Source of the DNA: Sulfopaludibacter sp963835555
Lineage (GTDB): Bacteria > Acidobacteriota > Terriglobia > Bryobacterales > Bryobacteraceae
Assembly: GCA_963835555.1 (NCBI GenBank)
Contig: CAWIGC010000039.1
Span: 434,001 to 498,000 of the forward strand
Reading direction: 5' to 3'
Length of the DNA stretch: 64,000 nucleotides
Both the position numbers and the translations under genes were made by a program. Shown here in pieces: positions 20,466 through 29,063 of the stretch. Position 1 is the first letter of the stretch; each line of letters begins with the position of its first letter. Under the pieces are notes generated by a model. It worked only from the letters and a program-made list of their open reading frames with translations, was not told where the DNA came from and searched no databases.

Positions 20466-20810
20466 ATGGCAGAGACCGGGTTACGCGGACCGTTTGCATT
20501 GACCACTTCAGGAATAAATCAGGAAGTTTCGAGCACATCTCCGGGCGCTTACGTGCTGGACCAGGCTCACGAGGAGGGCGGTTTTCACATTAGTTACTGC
20601 GGCCGCTCCGATACCGACGTGAGCCAGCGTTTGCAGGAGCATGTAGGCAAGTACAAGCGATTCAAGTACGAATACTACGCCACACCCAAGGAAGCTTTCG
20701 AGAAAGAGTGCGGCTTGTATCACGACTTCAATCCACCGGCTAAAATCCAGCACCCGACCCGCCCCAACGGCTCCGGCTGGAAGTGTCCCCGTTGCAAGAT
20801 CTGGGGATAA
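20466..20810 (+). CDS. small GIY-YIG-like protein with C-terminal CxxC
   Basis: A 114-residue cytoplasmic protein. The pattern GAYVLDQ ... YCGRSDTDVSQRLQEHVG ... YYATPKEAFEKECGLYHDF resembles a compact GIY-YIG nuclease fold: Tyr, Gly-Arg-Ser, a RLQEH helix and a Glu helix. It ends with a zinc-knuckle-like GWKCPRC. Start ATG 20466 follows GAGAGGAGAA. It could be a nuclease or a catalytically altered relative; the spacing of GAYVL and YCGRS is longer than in typical GIY-YIG enzymes. Confidence 0.55.
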   Translation: MAETGLRGPFALTTSGINQEVSSTSPGAYVLDQAHEEGGFHISYCGRSDTDVSQRLQEHVGKYKRFKYEYYATPKEAFEKECGLYHDFNPPAKIQHPTRPNGSGWKCPRCKIWG

Positions 20811-20861
20811 TCCAGGGAACAAACCGGCAGGGGCAGGCGTATTGACCAATTGAGGAAACCT

Positions 20862-21788
20862 ATGCGCGCAAGGCTCCTGATTCCCCTGCTGGCCCCGGCG
20901 CTACTCGCCCTGACGGCCTGCGATATTGAAGACTTCGACACCGGCGGACGGTATAACCGCGACTTTCACTACAACTATCCCATGCATGCGGACGGCCGTC
21001 TGGAAGTGGAAACCTTCAACGGCTCGGTAGAGATTTCCGGCTGGGATCAAGCCACTGTAGATATCAGCGGCACGAAGTACGGCCCTACCCAGGATGCTGC
21101 CGATTCCCTTAAGGTGGATATCGGCAATTCGCCGGATTCCATCTCCGTTCGCGTGGTGCGGCCCATCGAACGCCGTAACCATCTGGGCGCCCGCTTTGTG
21201 ATCAAGGTACCAAAGGGCGCCATTCTGGATCGCATCGTCGCTTCCAACGGTTCGATTCGTACCATGGACGGCGCCGGCCCGGCGCGCCTGCACACTTCCA
21301 ACGGATCCATCCGGGTGGAGGACCTGCGCGGCCCAGTGAACGCCGAAACCAGCAACAGCTCGGTGGAACTGTCGCATGTGGATGGCGACGTGACCATCCA
21401 CACATCCAACGGCCACATTCGCGTGGAAGGTATCCGCGGCGCCGTAGATGCGCACACCTCCAACAGCAGCGTGAACTTGAAGATTGAGCACGCCGATAAG
21501 CCCGTCCGCGTGGAATCGACCAACGGATCGGTGGACCTGGCGCTGCCGGCGGATTTCTCCAGCAACGTGCGTGTCAGCACCTCTAACAACGGAATCACTG
21601 TCCGGGTGCCCACCGAGCCCAATGCCCGCCTGATTGCGCGCACCAGCAACGGCTCCATCACCAGCGAATACGATATGCGGGTGCAGGGCGAATTCAGCAA
21701 GAATCATCTGGAAGGCATGCTGGGCCATGGCGGCGGGCTGTTCGAGCTGAACACCTCGAACAGCAGTATCCGGCTGGTAAAGATGTGA
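20862..21788 (+). CDS. lipoprotein with DUF4097-type beta repeats
   Basis: Predicted outer-surface or periplasmic lipoprotein. ATG 20862 (GAGGA upstream) opens a signal ending in the lipobox LTAC. The rest is a repetitive beta structure in which SNGSI, TSNSSV, TSNGHI and STNGSV recur about every 20-25 residues (roughly residues 125-300), the hallmark of DUF4097-type right-handed solenoids. Function unknown; such proteins are often adhesin-like or putative auto-transporter-like. Confidence 0.78.
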   Translation: MRARLLIPLLAPALLALTACDIEDFDTGGRYNRDFHYNYPMHADGRLEVETFNGSVEISGWDQATVDISGTKYGPTQDAADSLKVDIGNSPDSISVRVVRPIERRNHLGARFVIKVPKGAILDRIVASNGSIRTMDGAGPARLHTSNGSIRVEDLRGPVNAETSNSSVELSHVDGDVTIHTSNGHIRVEGIRGAVDAHTSNSSVNLKIEHADKPVRVESTNGSVDLALPADFSSNVRVSTSNNGITVRVPTEPNARLIARTSNGSITSEYDMRVQGEFSKNHLEGMLGHGGGLFELNTSNSSIRLVKM

Positions 21789-21795
21789 CGCGCGT

Positions 21796-22416
21796 CTACT
21801 GTTGCGGCTGCGCGCCGCGGATGGCTTCGGCGATTTCGGCGGCCCGGGCGCGCGCCGTGTGCATGTAGTTTTCGTTCTTGGCGATGCGGTCCAGGATGGG
21901 CAGAAACTGCTCGGCCGCCACCAGGCGCCCGCGCTCCAGCGCGGATTCCAGCAGCGTCAGAGCTTTGAACACGCCCAGGTGATCGTACTTGGCGGCGCGC
22001 TCCAGGTCGATCCGGTGCTCCGCGGATTCGGCCATGCGCTCGAACCAGTCCATGAGCGCTTGCGCGTTGGGGTCCACCGAGTAGTTGAACTTCACTTCGG
22101 TCTTCTGGCCGGCGGCGTCCCAGGCGAAGGTCTTGGTTCCCATGAACGCCACCTTTACGGGCGCCTCCAGGGGATGCTTGAAGTGGTCCAACTTGTCGGC
22201 CAGGTCGAATACGGCCTGCACCTCGGCGGCGGAGAGCTTGAACTTCAGGGGCAGGTCGTCGTCCTTAGCCTCGCGATAGTCGGTATCGCCGCTCTTTTGG
22301 ACGGTAAGCTGGAAGTAGGCCGGCGTACTCCCGGGGAAGTCGCGAGAGTAGAACAGGGTCGGATCATCGCCTGCAAGCAGCAGGCTCGCAAAAACAAAAA
22401 ACAGGGTCCACTTCAT
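21796..22416 (-). CDS. secreted protein of unknown function
   Basis: ATG 22416 (MKWTLFFVFASLLLAG) opens a signal peptide; the upstream start at 22428 is less likely because the hydrophobic core begins after it. The mature ~190 residues hold a strand-rich part (YFQLTVQKSGDTDYREA) and a helical C-terminal part (YMHTARARAAEIAEAIRG). No family recognised. It is on the same strand just after ruvC and may be co-transcribed with it. Confidence 0.6.
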   Translation of the reverse strand: MKWTLFFVFASLLLAGDDPTLFYSRDFPGSTPAYFQLTVQKSGDTDYREAKDDDLPLKFKLSAAEVQAVFDLADKLDHFKHPLEAPVKVAFMGTKTFAWDAAGQKTEVKFNYSVDPNAQALMDWFERMAESAEHRIDLERAAKYDHLGVFKALTLLESALERGRLVAAEQFLPILDRIAKNENYMHTARARAAEIAEAIRGAQPQQ

Positions 22417-22424
22417 GTTTCCCC

Positions 22425-22922
22425 TCACCGTTGCGCCCCGGTGAGGAGCCGGGTCGCTTCATGGGTGGCATGGCAGATGGCTACCGCCAAGGCATCGCAG
22501 GCGTCTTCGGATTCGATTGCCTGCGGCAGGCGCAGCAGCGACCGGACCATCAACTGCACCTGCGATTTTTCGGCCCGGCCGTACCCCACCACGCTCATCT
22601 TCACTTCCAGCGGAGAATACTCCGCGAATTGCATCCCGGCCTCCGCGATGGAAAGCAGCGCGATGCCGCGGACGTGTGCCAGCTTCAGCGCCGTTTTCAC
22701 ATTGGCGGAGAAAAACACCTCTTCCACCGCCCCCGCTTCGGGAGCATGCTCGCGAATCAACTCTCGCAGCCCGCTGGCGATCTCCAGTAACCGCTTCTCA
22801 AAGGGCCACTTCGTATTCGTGCGGATCACCCCGCTCGCCAGCAGGCGATGAACCCCGCCGTCGCTTTCGATTACGCCGTAACCGGTCCGTTCCGAGCCGC
22901 AATCGATGCCGAGGACCCGCAC
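22425..22922 (-). CDS. ruvC: Holliday junction resolvase RuvC
   Basis: Dimeric nuclease that cuts four-way junctions with RuvAB. The 165-residue length is normal. The acidic active site is visible: D7 in GIDCGS, the VEEVFF glutamates (near residue 66), and the DACDAL aspartates near residue 139. The YGRAEKSQVQ loop is conserved. It follows yebC by one base on the minus strand, the standard yebC-ruvC arrangement; ruvA and ruvB are not nearby. Confidence 0.95.
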   Translation of the reverse strand: MRVLGIDCGSERTGYGVIESDGGVHRLLASGVIRTNTKWPFEKRLLEIASGLRELIREHAPEAGAVEEVFFSANVKTALKLAHVRGIALLSIAEAGMQFAEYSPLEVKMSVVGYGRAEKSQVQLMVRSLLRLPQAIESEDACDALAVAICHATHEATRLLTGAQR

Positions 22923-22923
22923 G

Positions 22924-23670
22924 CTACTGCCCGAGCGCCTCGAGTTCCTTCTCGTCGATATCGAAGTTGGAGTACACGCTCTGCACGTCGTCGTGATCTT
23001 CGAGGGCGTCGTTCAGCCGCAGCATAGCTCCGGCATTTTTCCCTTCCAGCTTAACCAGGTTCTTGGGAATCATAGCGATAGCCGCTTCGGTGGACGCCAC
23101 CTTACTGGCTTCCAAGGCCTTCAGAACAGCCTCATGAGCCTCGGGCGGCGAGACTACCTCCCACTGATCGCCATCGTCGCGCAGATCGTCCGCGCCGGCA
23201 TCCAGAACAATGGCCATGAGCTGATCTTCGCCGGCGTTTTCTTTGGGTACCAGAATCTGGCTCTTGCGCTCGAACATCCAGGCGACACTGCCCTGCTCGC
23301 CCATGTTGCCGCCATTCTTGGAAAAGGCATGGCGCAGTTCGCTCACCGTCCGGTTGCGATTATCGGTAGCGACGTTGACCAGTACCGCGGCCCCGCCCGG
23401 GCCGTAGCCTTCGAACATGATTTCGTCGATCTGGCCGCCTTCCAGTTCGCCGGTGCCACGCATGATGGCTTTCTTAATGTTATCGGCCGGCATACTGACG
23501 GCTTTCGCGGCCACGATGGCGGTGCGCAGGCGCGGATTGGAGTCGGGATCGCCCCCGTTACGCGCGGCGATCGTGATTTCCTTAATAATGCGCGTAAAAG
23601 CCTTGCCGCGCTTGGCGTCCGTAGCCGCCTTTTTGTGCTTAATGGTGGCCCATTTGGAATGGCCTGACAT
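22924..23670 (-). CDS. yebC: YebC/PmpR-type regulatory protein
   Basis: 248 residues with the family start MSGHSKWATIKHKKAATDAKRG (given here in parts: MSGHSKW, HKKAATDAK), the RNPRLRTAI-like segment NPRLRTAIVAAK, and the GGNMGEQGSVAWMF loop. Family members act as transcription regulators or assist translation of proline stretches. Leads a yebC-ruvC transcript, with a sigma-70-like promoter at 23740-23768 and a leader hairpin at 23689-23708. Confidence 0.95.
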   Translation of the reverse strand: MSGHSKWATIKHKKAATDAKRGKAFTRIIKEITIAARNGGDPDSNPRLRTAIVAAKAVSMPADNIKKAIMRGTGELEGGQIDEIMFEGYGPGGAAVLVNVATDNRNRTVSELRHAFSKNGGNMGEQGSVAWMFERKSQILVPKENAGEDQLMAIVLDAGADDLRDDGDQWEVVSPPEAHEAVLKALEASKVASTEAAIAMIPKNLVKLEGKNAGAMLRLNDALEDHDDVQSVYSNFDIDEKELEALGQ

Positions 23671-23688
23671 GTGAACCTCGCAGGTAGG

Positions 23689-23708
23689 CCCGGCCTCGCG
23701 CGGCCGGG
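23689..23708 (-). other. GC-rich hairpin in the yebC leader
   Basis: CCCGGCC at 23689-23695 pairs with GGCCGGG at 23702-23708 around a six-base loop, in the transcribed leader between the promoter and the yebC start. It may be a simple stabilising or attenuating stem; no riboswitch was recognised. Confidence 0.45.
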
Positions 23709-23739
23709 AATGCTATGTTGTTATAAATTCAACCTTTTG

Positions 23740-23768
23740 AGGATAGCAGAATCCCGAATCCGGCTCAA
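23740..23768 (-). promoter_or_regulatory. sigma-70-like promoter for yebC-ruvC
   Basis: On the minus strand TTGAGC, 17 bases, TATCCT. The -10 box is about 70 bases upstream of the yebC ATG. Four of six positions match in each box as expected for a housekeeping promoter. Confidence 0.5.
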
Positions 23769-23790
23769 CAGGCGGTTGTTCTTAGTGTTC

Positions 23791-24099
23791 TCAGGCGGTG
23801 CCGTCCGGAATGATCTGGTGGCCGAACCGTAGATGGTCGGGGTAGCCCCAGAGTTTGCCATCGATCACCACCCCGCAGCAAATTTTGGTCTTACCGGGCA
23901 GCAAACGCTGGACCGGCTGATCCCCGGGATGGAATTCGTTGGCGGAAAAGTGTCCGGCCGGAAGGAACAGGATGTTCACCGGCCCCTGGTCGGAAGTGAA
24001 CGCGACAGTGTCACCTACCTCCAGTTTGATGGTGTCGGGATCGCTGCGCACAGCATCGTTAGCAGGGTCGTATGTCAGTGTAATCGTTTGATGTGCCAT
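23791..24099 (-). CDS. small cupredoxin-like protein, cytoplasmic
   Basis: 102 residues with no signal peptide. The sequence (LEVGDTVAFTSD, VNILFLPAGHFSANEF, GVVIDGKLWGYPDH) has the strand order of a cupredoxin or DUF-type beta sandwich, with a Cys-Cys pair (ICCG). The usual Cys-His-Met copper ligands are not evident. Function unknown. It lies between the kinase gene and yebC on the minus strand. Confidence 0.55.
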   Translation of the reverse strand: MAHQTITLTYDPANDAVRSDPDTIKLEVGDTVAFTSDQGPVNILFLPAGHFSANEFHPGDQPVQRLLPGKTKICCGVVIDGKLWGYPDHLRFGHQIIPDGTA

Positions 24100-24114
24100 G
24101 TTCTTCTCCTTGAG

Positions 24115-26616
24115 TCATTGACTGGGTTTCTTTGCAAGTAACTGCTGAAAGCGAGGATCCTTTGACAGATTCCTGGCATCGGGTTGCTGGGTCAGTTCCC
24201 GCAGCAGACGCCAGGGCGCGCCCGCCAGCACCGCGAGTGCCTTGTCGCGCTGCCCCAGGGCCTCGTACGTGAGCGCGGCGTCCTCAATCACAAACTGATC
24301 GGCGCCGCTGAGGGCCAAGGCCTGCGCCATCTCGAAGGAGGCGCGGTTCCCATCCCCTAACTCGGCTAATACAAAAGCCAGCCGCGCATGAGCCACCCCA
24401 TCGCGGGGATTCCGGCCTAATGCCGCCGACTCCAGATCCAGGGCTTTCCGGTACGCCTGCCGCATCTCCGCGCTCCGCCCCAGATGCCGGTAAGCGTCCC
24501 CCAGGTTTTCCAGAATAGTGGCGTTCGAGGGTTCCCTGTCCGCGGCTTTCCCGAATAGCGCGGCGGCCTCGGCAAAGCGCATTTCCCGATAATACAGCGC
24601 GCCCAGATTGACCAGTACGCGGGAATCTTCACGAATCTCCCGCGCATGGCGCAGGGACGTCTCGGCTTCCCGCAGGCGTCCGTCTTCCATCAGGGCCAAA
24701 CCCAGGTCCATGTGGCCGGAAGACAGGCCCGGCATCAGCACCGTCACATGACGGAACATCTCCTGGGCGTCTTTGTACTGCGCGCGCGAGAGATAGAACA
24801 ATCCGAAATCCAGGTAGGGCAGATAGTATTCCGGCTCGGCGGCAATGGCTTGGCGAAAGGCGTTAACGGCATCGTCATTCCGGCCCATCCGAGTGTACAG
24901 GCCGGCCATTCGGTCGCGCGGCGTAGCGCTGTTGGGCGAGAGTTCGGCGGCCCGTTGCCAGGCCTTGATGGCCTCTTCATAGTGTCCGCGCTCCCGCTGG
25001 TAGAGTCCCGCCGCCAGCAGCACCTTGACTGAATCCGGGTTCAAGCTCTCGGCTTTGGCCACATTCTGCCCGGCACGATCCAGGTACTCCGGGCCGCCGC
25101 CGCGCTGGGACTTTTGAATCTGCGCCTCGGCCAGACCGGCGTACGGATCGGCGGCCATGCTATCCCGCCGGATGGCCTCTTCCAGCAACGGAATGGCTTC
25201 ATCGGCGCTAATCAGGTCGCGGCGCAGCAGGTTGATGCCCTGAATGTAAAACGGGTAGGCATCGGCGGAAACGGTATCCGGCCGCGCGCGCAAATGAAAC
25301 GTCCCGGTAACCGCGGCGGTGAGGGCTTTGGCCAGCACAGAAGCCTCGCGCGGTTCGTAGACATGGTGAAAGCGGCCCAGCACGTCGCCCGTGGCGGCGT
25401 CCACGATCGCGCTATCGACGGTCACTTGCTCGCCGGAATTGGAAAGATCGATCTTCAGGACGTGAGTGGCCCCCAGGACCGCCTTGGCCTGCTGCGGCGT
25501 CTCCACTTTGCCGCGCACTGCCTCCGCCGGCGCAATCGCCGTGAAGGCGTGGCGGAGTCCGGACAGGCGATCGGCGATATCCAGGCCCAACCCGTCAGCG
25601 GTGGGCACCGGCGCTCCGTGCACCGTGACCGGCAGGACCGCCAGGCGAACCGGCGTTTCCACGTTCCGCCCGGGCCAGACGGCCAGGGCCCCCAACGCCA
25701 CGGCCAGTACCACCACGGCCGGAGCCCATCGCCGCAGCACGCGGCGCGGCAAGAGTCCGTCGCCCACTTCATCGGCGGACTGGAACCGGTCCGCGGGCAG
25801 CGGCGCCAGGCACTTCGCCACAACGCTGTTCCAGGGCTTGGGAAGCTTCGCGCACCGCCGCGCCTGCCGCGGACCGGGACGCACCTGTTTGAGAGTCACG
25901 GTGCTTTCGTGCGACGCGACCTCTGCCGGCGAATGGTCCCACCGGGCGGCGACTCCGGTGAGCATCTGGTGAAATACCACGCCGAGCGCATACAGATCGG
26001 AAGCCACACTGAGCGGCGCGCCGTGAAACAACTCCGGCGCCATGTAATCGTACGTGCCGGCCATGCCGCCGTGGCCTGCGCTTTCCTCTCCCGCCGGCTG
26101 AAAACGGGCCAGTCCGAAATCCGTGATGACAGCGCGCACGGCGCCTTCCGGCGTCTTCGAGAGAATCACGTTAGCGGGCTTCAGATCGCCATGGATGACG
26201 CCCTGGCGGTGCGCCTGGGCAAGGCCCGCGCACAATTGCAGTGCCAGGTCGCGAACCTCCGCGGGCGGCAGGGCGCCGTGCGTACCAATGTGGGCGAACA
26301 GGGTTTCCCCTTCGATGAATTCCATACTGAGGAATTCGATTTCGCCCCACGGCGTTGCCACCGAGTGGAGGTCGTGGACTTTGCAGACATTGAAGTGGCT
26401 GACTTCGCGCGCGGCGCGAGTTTCGGGAGGCAAACGGTGGCCGTGTCCCGGCTGGGCGGTCTTCAGCGCGACGGTGCGCACCAGCTTTTCGTCGATGGCC
26501 TGGTACACCGCGCCCATTCCGCCGCGGCCGAGTTCCCGGATTATACGGAACCGTCCGGCGACCAATTGCCCGGGTGCGAATAGACTACCAAGTGTCTCGG
26601 GCACTACCGTGCTCAC
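24115..26616 (-). CDS. Ser/Thr protein kinase with transmembrane segment and TPR array
   Basis: 833 residues. A PknB-type kinase domain (about 20-290) has the glycine loop GRGGMGAVY, the invariant Lys of VALKTA, DFGLAR and the APE-like MAPELF. The catalytic loop reads HGDLKPANV, with Gly in place of the HRD arginine. One membrane helix follows (VVVLAVALGALAVWP, ~300), then a solute-binding-like linker and about ten TPR repeats (near residues 500-830; PDSVKVLLAAGLY, RLREAETSLRHAREI). Typical of acidobacterial signalling kinases sensing outside. Start is GTG 26616 after GAGGGG. Adjacent to a NarL-type two-component pair. Confidence 0.93.
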   Translation of the reverse strand: MSTVVPETLGSLFAPGQLVAGRFRIIRELGRGGMGAVYQAIDEKLVRTVALKTAQPGHGHRLPPETRAAREVSHFNVCKVHDLHSVATPWGEIEFLSMEFIEGETLFAHIGTHGALPPAEVRDLALQLCAGLAQAHRQGVIHGDLKPANVILSKTPEGAVRAVITDFGLARFQPAGEESAGHGGMAGTYDYMAPELFHGAPLSVASDLYALGVVFHQMLTGVAARWDHSPAEVASHESTVTLKQVRPGPRQARRCAKLPKPWNSVVAKCLAPLPADRFQSADEVGDGLLPRRVLRRWAPAVVVLAVALGALAVWPGRNVETPVRLAVLPVTVHGAPVPTADGLGLDIADRLSGLRHAFTAIAPAEAVRGKVETPQQAKAVLGATHVLKIDLSNSGEQVTVDSAIVDAATGDVLGRFHHVYEPREASVLAKALTAAVTGTFHLRARPDTVSADAYPFYIQGINLLRRDLISADEAIPLLEEAIRRDSMAADPYAGLAEAQIQKSQRGGGPEYLDRAGQNVAKAESLNPDSVKVLLAAGLYQRERGHYEEAIKAWQRAAELSPNSATPRDRMAGLYTRMGRNDDAVNAFRQAIAAEPEYYLPYLDFGLFYLSRAQYKDAQEMFRHVTVLMPGLSSGHMDLGLALMEDGRLREAETSLRHAREIREDSRVLVNLGALYYREMRFAEAAALFGKAADREPSNATILENLGDAYRHLGRSAEMRQAYRKALDLESAALGRNPRDGVAHARLAFVLAELGDGNRASFEMAQALALSGADQFVIEDAALTYEALGQRDKALAVLAGAPWRLLRELTQQPDARNLSKDPRFQQLLAKKPSQ

Positions 26617-26635
26617 CCCTCAGTGAGTTTGGTAG

Positions 26636-26644
26636 ATTGTAGCA
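26636..26644 (-). promoter_or_regulatory. extended -10 promoter for the kinase
   Basis: TGCTACAAT reads on the minus strand about 20 bases upstream of the GTG start; the TG gives an extended -10. No good -35 was seen. It lies just past the restored end of the preceding response regulator. Confidence 0.4.
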
Positions 26645-26668
26645 TGCACGGGCGAAAGCGGGATCCAA

Positions 26669-27305
26669 TCAATCGATCAGCCCGTTGCGCACGCGCGAAG
26701 CGCACCAGCTCGTTGATGCTGTGCAGGTTCAGCTTCTCCATGATGCGGCCGCGGTGGGCATCCACGGTGTAGACGCTGAGGTTCAGCACGGCGGCGATTT
26801 CCTTGTTGGTCTTGCCCTCGGCGAGCATCTGCAGCACTTCGCGCTCGCGGCTGGTCAGCAGGTCGATGGGGTTGGTGACGTGCTTGCGGTAATCGTCGAG
26901 CACGGCGTTGGAGACCGCGGGGCTGAGGTAGCTTTCGCCGCGGGCCACGGCGCGGATGGCCGCCACCAGGTCGCCGGCGCCGGAATCCTTCAGCAGGTAG
27001 CCGCGCGCGCCGGCGCGCAGGATCTCGCGCACATAGACCGAGTCCTTGTGCATGCTGAGGGCGAGCACGCGGGTGTGCGGCGTGGACGCGGCCAGGCGGC
27101 GCGTGGCCTCGATGCCGTTCAGCTCCGGCATGGCCACGTCCATCACCACGACGTCGGGCTGCAGCTGTTCGGCCAGTTCCACGGCTTCGCGGCCATTGCC
27201 GGCCTCGCCCACGATCTCCATGTCGGCCTGCGCGCCCAGGATCATCTTGAAGCCCTGGCGCACCACGGCATGATCGTCAGCCAGCAGGATGCGGATGCGT
27301 TTCAT
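26669..27305 (-). CDS. NarL/FixJ-type response regulator, one frame break near its end
   Basis: The receiver starts at MKRIRILLADDH with acidic pair, phospho-acceptor in VVMDVAMPE, and Lys of LKDSGAG. The LuxR-type helix-turn-helix is LTSREREVLQMLAEGKTNKEI (shown in part: TNKEIAAVLNLS). ATG 27305 is chosen from the receiver start. An extra base near 26693 sends the frame on to 26613; removing it gives the standard end RFAVRNGLID and a stop at 26669. It overlaps the sensor kinase by 29 bases, so it is translated with it. Confidence 0.92.
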
Positions 27306-28620
27306 CTGTCGGAGCGGGCACCCGCACTTCAATTAGAACACCCTTGCCGGGATGCGACTGCACCGCCACGTCGCCTCCCGCGCTGCGCGCGCGGGCGCGC
27401 ATGCCGATCATACCCAGGTGCCGGACGCGCTCCATCGGGCGGCGCGGCGGTCCGGCAGGGGGGCGCGGCAGGCCGCGGCCGTCGTCCTGAATGGTCAGGC
27501 GCGATCTCGCCGCTGGTGCGATTCCAGGCTGACACGCACATGTTTGCGCGCCGGAGTGACGCGCCACATTGGTCAGCGCCTCCTGCGCGATGCGGAACAG
27601 GTGCGTTTCGGTCTCATCGGGCAGGCGGCCGGAGTACTGCGAGTCGAAATCCACGTCGATTCCGGTGCGCGCGGAGAAGCCTTCCGCCAGCCAGCGCAGC
27701 CCGGCCTCGAGTCCGAAATCGTCCAGGATGGTGGGGCGCAGCAGCTGCGACATCTGCCGCACGTTGCCGATGGCCTCGTCCACCAGCCGCAGGCAATCCG
27801 CCAGCCGCGCGCCATCCGACCGGCCCGTGCCGAATCGAGCGCCGCCAGGTTGGTCTTCACGGCGGTGAGCGATTGCCCCAGCTCGTCGTGCAGCTCGTGG
27901 GAGAAGCGGCGCGCGGTGGCCTCCTGGTCTTCCAGCATGTGCCAGGAAACGCGGCCCAGTTCCGCGGTCTGCCATTCCATTTCGCGAATCAGCTGCGACA
28001 CCATCCGCACCGTGACGCCGGCGAACACCAGCGCCAGCAGCACGCTGGCGGCGGCGAACAGGAAGGAATCGTCGAGCAGGCGCGTGCTGCGCCGGTCGAT
28101 CTGCTGCTGCGCGGCGCTCACTTTGCGGTACTCGCCTTCGATCAGGCGCGCCACGACCGCAGATGAAGGCTTCGTGATCGCGGAAGAGGTCCAGCGAGGG
28201 GAAGGTTTCCGGGCTCTCGACCGCCAGCAGGCGGCGGGCCTCCCGCGAGAAGTCCACGGAGGTCTGGCGCAGGCGCGTCCACAAGTCGCGCTCGGGAGTC
28301 TGCGCGCCTTCGGCGGAGATGCGGTCGATATCGCGATCGGCTTCGTCGAGCTGGCTCATGATGCGGTCGTAATCCACCGAATCGGGATCGCGCGCCAGAA
28401 CCGAAAAGACTTCGCTCAGGCTGGTCTGCTGGCTGTGCAACTCATCGATCAGGCGGTTGGTGACGGACTGCTCGCGCACCAGGCTGGCGGCATTCTGCTG
28501 GATGGAGTCGATGTTCCGTACGCCCACGAGGGCGGCGGCGAGCAGCAGGGCGATCACCAGGCCGAAGCCGGCCAGCAGTACCCGGAAGATGTTCTGGTGA
28601 GTGATTCGCCGAGGAGACAT
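27277..28620 (-). CDS. membrane-bound histidine kinase (HisKA_3/NarX type), six frame breaks
   Basis: Sensor of the pair with the response regulator at 26669. It has a TM helix near the start (VLLAGFGLVIALLLAAALVGV), a helical CHASE3-like periplasmic region, a second TM helix (LFAAASVLLALVFAGVTV), and the dimerisation box HELHDELGQSLTAVK with its phospho-acceptor His. The ATPase N box and G box are QEALTNVARHSG and GMIGMRARA. Extra bases near 28158, 27833, 27820, 27546, 27512 and 27499 must be removed to keep one frame. Start MSPRR at 28620 is chosen by position. Overlap with the regulator supports coupling. Confidence 0.85.
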   Translation of the reverse strand: MSPRRITHQNIFRVLLAGFGLVIALLLAAALVGVRNIDSIQQNAASLVREQSVTNRLIDELHSQQTSLSEVFSVLARDPDSVDYDRIMSQLDEADRDIDRISAEGAQTPERDLWTRLRQTSVDFSREARRLLAVESPETFPSLDLFRDHEAFICGRGAPDRRRVPQSERRAAADRPAQHAPARRFLPVRRRQRAAGAGVRRRHGADGVAADSRNGMADRGTGPRFLAHAGRPGGHRAPLLPRAARRAGAIAHRREDQPGGARFGTGRSDGARLADCLRLVDEAIGNVRQMSQLLRPTILDDFGLEAGLRWLAEGFSARTGIDVDFDSQYSGRLPDETETHLFRIAQEALTNVARHSGAQTCACQPGIAPAARSRLTIQDDGRGLPRPPAGPPRRPMERVRHLGMIGMRARARSAGGDVAVQSHPGKGVLIEVRVPAPTDETHPHPAG

Positions 28621-28785
28621 CGCGATTATCAGTATCGCGCGCCGCCGTGGCTGAAAGCACGGGCGGGGCACGGCACCCCTGAATTCGGGCGCTTGCTTAG
28701 CCTGCGGAGGCTATCGAGTTAAAACGGCCCTGGCCGCATCATGGAATTGTAAGCGGGCAGAGCCCGCGAGGGAGAAAAGAAGACC

Positions 28786-28980
28786 ATGAAAAAGACGATT
28801 CTTGCTACCATCGCTTTCGCAGTTGCGACGATGCCTCTGACGTTTGCCGCGCAGACTCCGGCCAATCCGCCCGCCAGCGGTTCGCAGACCACCAAGCACA
28901 CCGCCAAGGTGAAGAAGCACAGCCCCAAGAAGGCTTCCAGGAAGAGCGGCAGCACGGCCAGCCCCACCGGCGGCAAATAA
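28786..28980 (+). CDS. small secreted Lys/Ser/Pro-rich protein
   Basis: 64 residues; ATG 28786 follows GAGGGAGA. Signal peptide MKKTILATIAFAVATMPLTFA with cut near AAQ. The mature ~40 residues are low-complexity (SGSQTTKHTAKVKKHSPKKA), strongly basic, and without Cys. Such short basic proteins occur in many Acidobacteriota; the function is unknown. Confidence 0.65.
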   Translation: MKKTILATIAFAVATMPLTFAAQTPANPPASGSQTTKHTAKVKKHSPKKASRKSGSTASPTGGK

Positions 28981-29020
28981 ATCAGGCGACAGCTCTGCTT
29001 CCTTCCAGCGGCGAGAATTT

Positions 29021-29062
29021 CAATTGGGCCGCCGATGCGTTCACCGGCGGCCCATTGTTTTT
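29021..29062 (+). terminator. intrinsic terminator after the small secreted gene
   Basis: CAATTGGGCCGCC (29021-29033) pairs with GGCGGCCCATTG (29046-29057) with one bulged T, followed by TTTTTC. It lies 41 bases past the stop at 28980. Confidence 0.65.
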
Positions 29063-29063
29063 C

